Positions 56,849 through 64,000 of a stretch of 64,000 bases of DNA are shown piece by piece (position 1 is the stretch's first letter; the number at the start of each line of letters is the position of its first letter). The notes below the pieces were generated by a model, which was given only the letters and a program-made list of their open reading frames with translations, ran no database searches and was not told where the DNA came from. Source of the DNA: Episyrphus balteatus. Lineage: Eukaryota; Arthropoda; Insecta; Diptera; Syrphidae. A program made the translations under genes and the position numbers. The stretch is from positions 78,740,867 through 78,804,866 of the forward strand of contig NC_079136.1 in NCBI RefSeq assembly GCF_945859705.1, read 5' to 3'.

Positions 56849-57663
56849 CTGGTATTTGCATGGGGCCTCAAATGTTATTTATTTGACTTAGAATGTTTAC
56901 TTGATTAAATGTAGTCCATATAACATCCCTATTAAGAAGCTAAAATCTTAAGTTGATTTGATTCATTTCACTTTAAAAACCACAACATACAAATATTTTT
57001 CAAGTATTAAATTCATTGATTTTTTTTTGGTTTGCCATATAAGCAACTAGAAAAGCTACATTCTTAGTAAAATCTATTCATACATTTTCCAAAAGAGAAA
57101 TTAATATAAAATGGTATGAAGTGACTTTTTTTTCAGTGCACGAATAGAACTTTTTAGACCTTTTTAAACTAACTTTGGTAATTCCAACAAATTACATCAC
57201 TTTTTTTTGTTGGCTCACCCTTAGTTCAAAAATTATGACAAAAAAAATTTTTTCAAACTACCAACCTCTTAAAAATCAAAATTTGTTTTTGAAAAATATT
57301 TGTACGTTGTGGTTTTTAAGGTGAATTGAAACAAATCAACTTAAAGTCGGCCTCATAAGGAAATCTCGTAACTCCCAAACTCAAAATTTTACAGGAAATA
57401 CAAAAGAGGAGAGAAACAACAGAGAATTTAAGTCTATTTAGAGTTTTAGGAATGACTTCAAATTTTCTGGGTTACTCCGCTGACATATTTGCTAAAAAAT
57501 GGCATTCAAAAGTCATTTCCGACACAAGTTGGAGTTACTGGAGTTACGAGGTTTCCTTTTAAGGCAGACGTTTATCTTCTTAATAGGAATGTATGGACTA
57601 CATTCAATCAAGTACAAATTCTAAGTCAAATAAATAACATTTGAGGCGCAATGCAAATACCAG
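56849..57663. mobile_element. 815-bp inverted-repeat element with CTGGTATTTGCAT ends
   Basis: The left end CTGGTATTTGCATGGGGCCT faces right end AGGCGCAATGCAAATACCAG. The arms extend about 165 bp (TCAAATGTTATTTATTTGAC and its mirror; TTGATTTGATTCATTTCAC and its mirror). The centre is AT-rich with no known frame. Confidence 0.7.
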
Positions 57664-57664
57664 T

Positions 57665-58034
57665 GGATTTAATTTTTTTTAATTATAAATGATATATAAA
57701 CAATATCAAAATCATTTAAAATAAATTTAAAATGTTTAAAACAGCTCTCACGATTTTAATTAAAAAAATATATTTTTAGAAGTTATTAACAGTACCTACT
57801 TATTATAAAACCGCTTTCTTGATTTCGTAAACGACTTGAATCACTTCAACGAAAATGCTCCTATAAAATCATTTAAGAAATCTTGTCATAAAAATAAGTA
57901 AAGGAAAAATTATGAAAACTCATTTTAAAAAATTTGTTTGTATTTATTTTTTTGGAAAATCAATGTTTTCAAAACGATCCAACAAATTTTTTATCTGTCC
58001 CGGGTTTCGCTTCAACAAATATGGTCACCGTAGA
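57665..58034. mobile_element. truncated copy of the TACGGTGACC element, reverse orientation
   Basis: Ends with TCTGTCCCGGGTTTCGCTTC and AATATGGTCACCGTA. The preceding 340 bp is the reverse complement of about 50200-50540. The other end is lost at the border of the preceding element. Confidence 0.65.
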
Positions 58035-58749
58035 TATGGGCTATCCTGGGCTAACCTTGGGCAAACAAACCACGGTTACTAACGATTTTTTCACAAGAAA
58101 ACAATCTTTTCGGTTTCTGGTATGAAAAAAAGTTTTTTGTTGTATCTTTTGAAAAAATAGTGAAATAAAGAAAAATAAAGTTGGACTATCCTGGGCTAAC
58201 GTTGGGTAAACAAACCAAATTAAACTTTTTTTGCAACGAGAACCTAAATATACTTTTCTAGTGGTTATATATTACCGTTATAAAATCAAAAAAAAAGGTT
58301 TTTTATAACGGTCATATTTCAATAACGGAGGCTAATAGTATTTTTCTGATTGCGGATTCGAGTTTAGAAACAAAAAAACTCAATTCTGTGACCAGTGACT
58401 TAAACTATAGATTAAGTTTAGTTTTTCTTTGGCTTATTAACTTAAACTTTAGATATCTCGAGCAATAAAAGAGATATCGTGAAAATTTAAACAGTTTTTG
58501 AAAGAAGAATATCTGTTCTTATAATCAACGTTACAAATTTGTTTATAATGAATTACCCCACATAAAAACAGAACTTCGAAAACAGCCAAAAGGACGTTTT
58601 TTAGCATTTTATAACGGTAATATTTCAAAAACGGAGGCCAATCAAATTTTTCTGACTTCATATTCGAGTTCAGCACATTAAAAACCTCTAGCAAAGTATA
58701 AATCTTGGTTCTTGTGCCATTGGTTCCAAGTATGCCATTTGATTTCTTG

Positions 58750-59450
58750 TATAAAAAAAAAAAGAATTTTTAGAAAAAAAAATTGAAAATCGTTAGAGTC
58801 GGTGTTTTAAGAACTAATTTTGTAACTATGAAAATTTTCTAACATTTTTCAAAAAAAAATTGCTATGCCATTTTAAAGAAAACATTATTTAACACATGAA
58901 TTTGTTAAGATTCATCAAACCGTTTTCAAAAAATTAAATTTTTATGTAACGATTACTTCAACGTTTTTGTATAAAAATTTTAATTGAAGCCGCTCTAGTC
59001 GTTTACGAGAAATTCATGAATGAAAAAAACCGTTCTATTTCATAAGATGGTTCTTATGTGTATTAATACACACACAAATTTTAATCAAAATTCTTAGAGC
59101 CGTTTTTGAAAAAAAAGTAACTTTTCTATTTCCGTTATATATAACAGGTATCGTTAGTTTTGGTCCTAAAAAATAATTAAATTTGTCCTCTAGGGAATCA
59201 CCCAAAACTGTTTACTACCAAGTTTGAAGAAAACCGCTCCAGTAGTTTAGGCTGTAGCTCGAGGATACATACAGACAGACAGACGAACAGACAGACAGAA
59301 TTGCCGGACCCACTTTTTTGGCACTCTCCATCATCGTAATGTCATGTAAAATTGTTATCTCGAGTTTGATTTTTTTTTTCCGAATCCTAAACTTGCCCTA
59401 TAGTGCTATAGTACCTATATCGCAAGTAAAAACGAGTTTGAAGTAAATCG
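58750..59450. repeat. dispersed repeat, copy 2 (uninterrupted)
   Basis: Matches the blocks listed for 49680-51130 and runs through CCCTATAGTGCTATAGTACC without the hAT-like insertion. Contains (GACA)n near 59270-59300. Confidence 0.7.
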
Positions 59451-59516
59451 ACTCATCATGTAGCCCCTTATACATTAATTGCGGGACCCAATTTTTCGCA
59501 TTCAATATTCATAATG

Positions 59517-59570
59517 TCATGTTTGATTTGATTTTGATTTGATTTTGATTTGAATTTTTTTACGGATGAA
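59517..59570. repeat. TTTGATTTGA microsatellite
   Basis: Four to five copies of GATTTGATTTT in a row. Confidence 0.7.
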
Positions 59571-60825
59571 CAACATGTTCTTGTAGGCACATAAAAGATT
59601 TAAATAAAAAATAAAGTTTTAAGAACGTAATCCATTTTTGTCGTAGTTCATAAATATCGTAATTAGAAAATAGTCAATAAAATAAACTGTTCTAACCTTT
59701 TCCACTATTATAAAATTATACACCTCAACTGTCAACTCAAATCGTCAACGCAAACTTAAAAATGCCACACAAATAGATACAAGCATTTCCTGATGCGATT
59801 GTTTCATAGTAATATCGTTAGATTTGATTGCTTTATTTCACTTTTCAATTTAAAACCATCCAGGAGGGTCCTTAATAAGTTTTCTATTTATAAGTATATA
59901 TATTCAGCATGGCAACCATTTCTAAATGAATTTATTTATTTTGATGTTTCGCGAACCATCAAATTTCAATTAAAATCTCAAAATTGCTCCAGAAAAACAA
60001 ATAATTTTCTAATTAGTTTGCTTTTTCAAATGCAAATATTATCTACATATACATATAGTTACGAACCTTTATCTAGTACATATTTTTAGAAAGTGGATAT
60101 AAACGAAATACGCTTCACGTCAAACTGGAGAGCCATACCAATCCCCAGAATCATCTCTTCCCTTTTCAAATATTTTCAAATATTTTGTACATCAATCAAA
60201 GTTAGCCCAACATGCAAATGCAAATATGTGTTTTTCATTTGCATCCTCGAATAGGTGCGGGTAAGCACTACTATATGAGGTTCACCTCGAAGTGGGTTCC
60301 ACTTTAGATTTACCCATATTCAAATAGGTAGATATATGTGTTTTTGGTAGGGTTTATGTTTCTAATGGTCACTTTCACAATGAATATCTTAACTAAGTTC
60401 TTAAATTTGAGCTTAAGAATCCAGTTCACATTGTTCTTTTAAACATTAATTTTTTTTAGGAAACATAATTATGTAGGTACTATTTTCGAAATAGTAACGA
60501 ACTAATGAATACCAGAGTTATTCGGGTCAAAGTTATGAATATCCGAAGTTATGAAAAACCATAGCTATGAACGCCAAAGCTATAAATCGTGGTTTTTGGG
60601 TTGAGTTGAGACAAGAAAAAAAATTAATGGAATTAATGCGAAGCAAAACCCACTTCCAAATGATGACATAGGCATAAAATTCGGCATGAACTTTTTAAAG
60701 GCAGAAAAAACGTTGTGCAAAAAGTACGGAAACACCATGTTAAAATAATTGCAGATCTAAAAAAATTAGGTTAAAATATTTCGATGTTCATTGGCATCAA
60801 GAATACAAAAAAAGTCCATAAGTAG
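59570..60825. other. mostly unique AT-rich stretch
   Basis: No gene recognised. The part at 60090-60330 is less AT-rich and holds ATGCAAATGCAAATATG and a mirrored CATTTGCATC, octamer-like motifs that could be regulatory; this is only a suggestion. Confidence 0.35.
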
Positions 60826-61309
60826 TAGGGTGTGTCAAAATGCTAAAGTATGGAATTTTCAAATGTAATAGCTTTTTAAAGTTGCATTACTCATCAAAAA
60901 TAAATCCTGCGTTCACAGTTTTCATTTTAATAAATATCTTTGGCTAGCTCAAAATATAGGAAGAAAACGAAGAAATTTGAATTTTTAGAAATTTTTTTTA
61001 ATTGCGCTGTTTGAATACAAAAACAAATATATTAAATATATATCTTTATAAGAAAAAACTTTTAAGCTTATATTTGTTGGAATTGAACACTTAGTAAAGA
61101 AGCTGCGAAATAATATGCGAAGAAAAAAAATCATTTTTTCATATAAAATCGTTTTTTTCCTAACAACTTCAACCGATTTGAGCGAGCCAAAGACGAACGA
61201 TATTATAATTTTTTTTTCCATATTATTAAACCTTAGACCCTAATAAAACTTTTCACCACTATCAAAATTAGGGTACTTTTTTTCGGCCATACAAAAGTGA
61301 CACACCCTA
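60826..61309. mobile_element. 484-bp hAT-like MITE with TAGGGTGTGTCA ends
   Basis: The left end TAGGGTGTGTCAAAATG faces right end AAGTGACACACCCTA. The flanking 8-bp duplication is ATAAGTAG at 60818-60825 and 61310-61317. TAGGG ends plus 8 bp fits hAT. The inside is AT-rich and non-coding. Confidence 0.8.
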
Positions 61310-61317
61310 ATAAGTAG

Positions 61318-64000
61318 GTATATTTTATAATTTTATCACTCTCAAAAGAATTCCAAAATTGAAAAAGAAGTGAGAAACAGGGACCCAGGAACTAAACACT
61401 AAACACAAACATTTTTATCTGATTCGAAACAGGCTATAAGCATAAAATTGGTTTTGGCTTAAACCTACATTGTGAAACTGGCCATTAGTAATTTTGCATT
61501 CATCTATTTTATAAATGAATTGGTGTTGAACTCTTGTTGGAAATTTGTTTAGGTTTAATGTTAAACAATGTGGGATATATGGTCTCTTATTGTATTCAAC
61601 CATTGAAGGTATTTATAGTTTTGTTCTTCACTCGAAAGCAATATAGGTAGATACTATTTTAATTGCAAAACATAAATGAAAATTATTATTAATTCATTGC
61701 ACAATGATTTGATTTGCATTTTTGAAGCCAATGAGAAGCGGTAAAACTCTGGATGTGTTTTGGTAAAATTTTTAATATTGTTTGTGGTTCTGTTTAGACA
61801 ACTAATCGTAGAAATTAATTAAAATATTCTAAAAACTAGTTGTAGAGATAGCTCAAAAAGGTTTTTATATTTAAATATAATACTTTCCTAATTTTACATA
61901 GAAACATGGTACCTGTACTGTACCTCTATAGAAAAAGACATTAGTAGTTACTAGTTGAACCAAAAATTTAATTAATTCATTTAATTATTTTGTCTTTATT
62001 CCCAAACGTAGGTATTAACACTAGGTGCCTATGGATATGCAGAAATTTCAATAAAATGTTCTAGTTTTTTAATACTCCCACGCCTCTCCCCCCCCCCCCC
62101 CTCCCCAGATACCGCACGCGCACGGTCCATTTTCACCGAGTACGAAGTCATTTGCGGATGATTATCGTATCGGAACTTCTTAGTGTTTTTTGAAGGTAGT
62201 TGACCTATTTTCTTCGTTTTTAGGAGTTGTATTGTTTAATATGGTTACAAAAATAGTTGGACGCAAAAAAATATCCTCGAACTGCTTTTTGAGACCCGAT
62301 CCATATCTAAACTACAGCCGTATCATCATCTAAAAATTTTTGGTAGCCGAACCACCGGCCACCGAAGCACAGCCGCACGCAGAGTCCGGTTGCAGTTTTC
62401 CGAAAAACAGCTAATGTTCAGCTGTGGTTCCCCGCGGGTGGCGGTAAAAAAAATATTATTTTATAAAAATTCAATTTCCATTTTTACCCGGCACATAATG
62501 ACTCACATTATTTTCTTGCATAATAAAAGATCAACTCGAAACAAAACAGAAAGAACACTTGTTAAAAAAATTAAAATTTTGGACACCAAGTTGTGTTAAA
62601 GTTTAGTTATATTATTAGATTTCAGCCCGTAAAACTAGAAAAGAATACTAGAAAAGCGTATAAGAAGTTTCATATTTCGCGAGTTTTCTTATGGTTGTTG
62701 ATTCACTAACAACTTTATAATCTCGCCAAATTTGTTTCGTAGTTTTTCATTTTGCATTAAATATCAATTTATTGCTTTGCTAAAATTTATTTCGCTTACC
62801 ATTTATTGTCAAAAAAAAATCAATATTTAATGGTAATAAACTTTCATTTAGTAGCTCAGACTTATTGTGTACGAATGGGTCACTATGGTGTATGCGTAAT
62901 ATTTTTTTGTCTACAGAAAAACTTAAAAGATTTTTGCGTTTGAAATTTTGTTTGCACATGCCAAAAATGAGGCTATAAAACACCATATATTTTCTAATTT
63001 TTGATTTTCTATCTATGTAAAATAATGGAAAATCTATTTTTTTGGAAGTATTATTTTTGTAAAAAAAGTTATTTGAAAAGAAATCTGTCGAAAGACTATT
63101 TATTTTTAGGCGATTTTTATTTTTTATTTTTTGGTATGCAAGATTATATTTATAATGTATTTTAGAGATATTTTACAAATCAAACAATGGAAAAATATAA
63201 GGTAATACAAATTAACATACAAACACTAGATTTCTTGAAAACTATCATCTTAGTCCGGGGTAATGAATAATAAACTCATTATTTTTGTAGAATATTGTTC
63301 TTGCAGATCTTTTTGGTTGCTTAAAAGCTTTAATGAAGAAATAAGTGGATCCGATGAGGTTGAACTCACGCTGATACAAAGTTTTGGGCATTGATGGAGT
63401 GCAGATAATGTTTTTTGGTGACGTTAAAGAGTTAACGCGTTGACCGTGTAATCCCAGCTTTAGGCAAAGTTATTTTTAAGAACTTGTCTGTATAGTTATA
63501 ACGTACGTTATCATATCTCCTAAGTAACTTCTAAGTTGAACTTATTTCTTTTTTTTTAAGCACCTGCATACATATTAATAAAAAGTCATTAAATTATGAA
63601 ACATTACTTAGGCAGGAACCTATGCAATGCCCTGGCCTAGGGTACCTACATCTATAGCATATTTGCACTCATTTTGCATACAAAACAATATTTATATAAA
63701 GAATTCCAACAACAACAACAAAAAAACTCACTATACCTATACGAACAATAATGTACAAGTTTCCCTTTTTTGAAATGTAGAATGAAATGATATCTCTCTT
63801 AGTATGAGAAGAGAGCCCCAGAAAATATTTTGAAAAAAAAATCCATAAGCCCCCCTAACTTAAATGGCTGCCTTATGCACACCAACACAACAAAAAGCCA
63901 TCATCATCCCAAGTTTGTATGCAAACATAAACGAGTGAAAAAGAGAACGAAAATCTGAAGTTGCGGTAAAATAATACTACTACAACTTTATTTTTTGAGG
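61318..64000. other. AT-rich stretch, nothing firmly recognised
   Basis: Contains a poly-C tract at about 62089-62103 and two less AT-rich patches, 62095-62180 and 62335-62445 (CCGCACGCAGAGTCCGGTTG, CCCCGCGGGTGGCGG). A CAACAACAACAA run lies at about 63707-63720. No gene or repeat end could be supported. Confidence 0.4.

Larger units (their letters stand above)
55985..58215. repeat. inverted family of CCCAAGGTTAGCCCAGGATA repeats enclosing other elements
   Basis: On the left, the motif CCCAAGGTTAGCCCAGGATA (or CCCAACGTTACCCCAGGATA) occurs three times (about 56010, 56170, 56325). On the right its mirror occurs twice (about 58040 and 58190). In between lie the MITEs at 56464 and 56849 and the hAT-like fragment at 57665. 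The motif block with its TTTTTTCAC spacers is probably one element's subterminal repeat. Confidence 0.55.

Noticed and set aside
60985..61221. Minus-strand ORF of 78 codons
   Set aside because: It lies within a hAT-like MITE and has AT-driven Phe/Lys/Ile composition.

Overview
The window is AT-rich nuclear DNA from an insect, most likely a fly (Diptera). The evidence is one intron-containing gene, tankyrase (Tnks), on the minus strand, whose protein closely matches the fly form: ankyrin clusters, then SAM, then PARP, with no N-terminal HPS region. The rest is crowded with insect-type mobile DNA. There are no bacterial features (operons, ribosome-binding sites, CRISPR).

Layout. At 1-186 is the C-terminal end of a mariner-type transposase on the plus strand. 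From 666 to 23279 lies tankyrase in eight coding exons: 23279-23090, 7412-6630, 6574-6414, 6353-4667, 4599-4442, 4386-4094, 1774-1618 and 1559-1479. Every junction fits GT/AG, the phases are consistent, and the total is 3510 nt, giving 1169 residues. The first intron (7413-23089) is 15.7 kb and packed with repeats: a TTAA-flanked element, two LINE relics, a Tc1-like element with 934-bp span, and several inverted-repeat elements. Immediately after the tankyrase UGA, the same frame stays open for another 271 codons (1478-669), then stops with UGA at 668-666. This Ser/Asn/Gln-rich extension is the best candidate in the window for undescribed biology (stop-codon readthrough).

From 23.3 kb to 64 kb I find no gene I can name. 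The first 700 bp is probably the tankyrase 5' UTR and promoter. The rest is a patchwork of non-autonomous DNA transposons, many datable by target-site duplications or nesting: hAT-like elements with 8-bp duplications (25232-25413, 42983-44316, 50189-51087, 60826-61309); a two-copy family with 9-bp duplications (27555-27794 and 30746-30981); a pogo/Tigger-like element (30534-31174); and TA-flanked G-run elements (31883-33148 and 38605-39294). Very long foldbacks lie at 33857-35565 and 52886-54926, and two perfect hairpins at 39014-39124 and 52731-52822. Tandem arrays lie near 21.8, 26.2, 28.1, 41.7 and 43.35 kb. A 59-codon minus-strand ORF at 45451-45272 and a GC-rich patch near 37.43 kb are the only non-repeat stretches out there that look faintly like gene sequence.

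How parts work together. Only tankyrase has a clear cellular role: poly-ADP-ribosylation of partners such as Axin. The repeats mostly record insertion history, though the long foldbacks could make hairpin RNA if transcribed.
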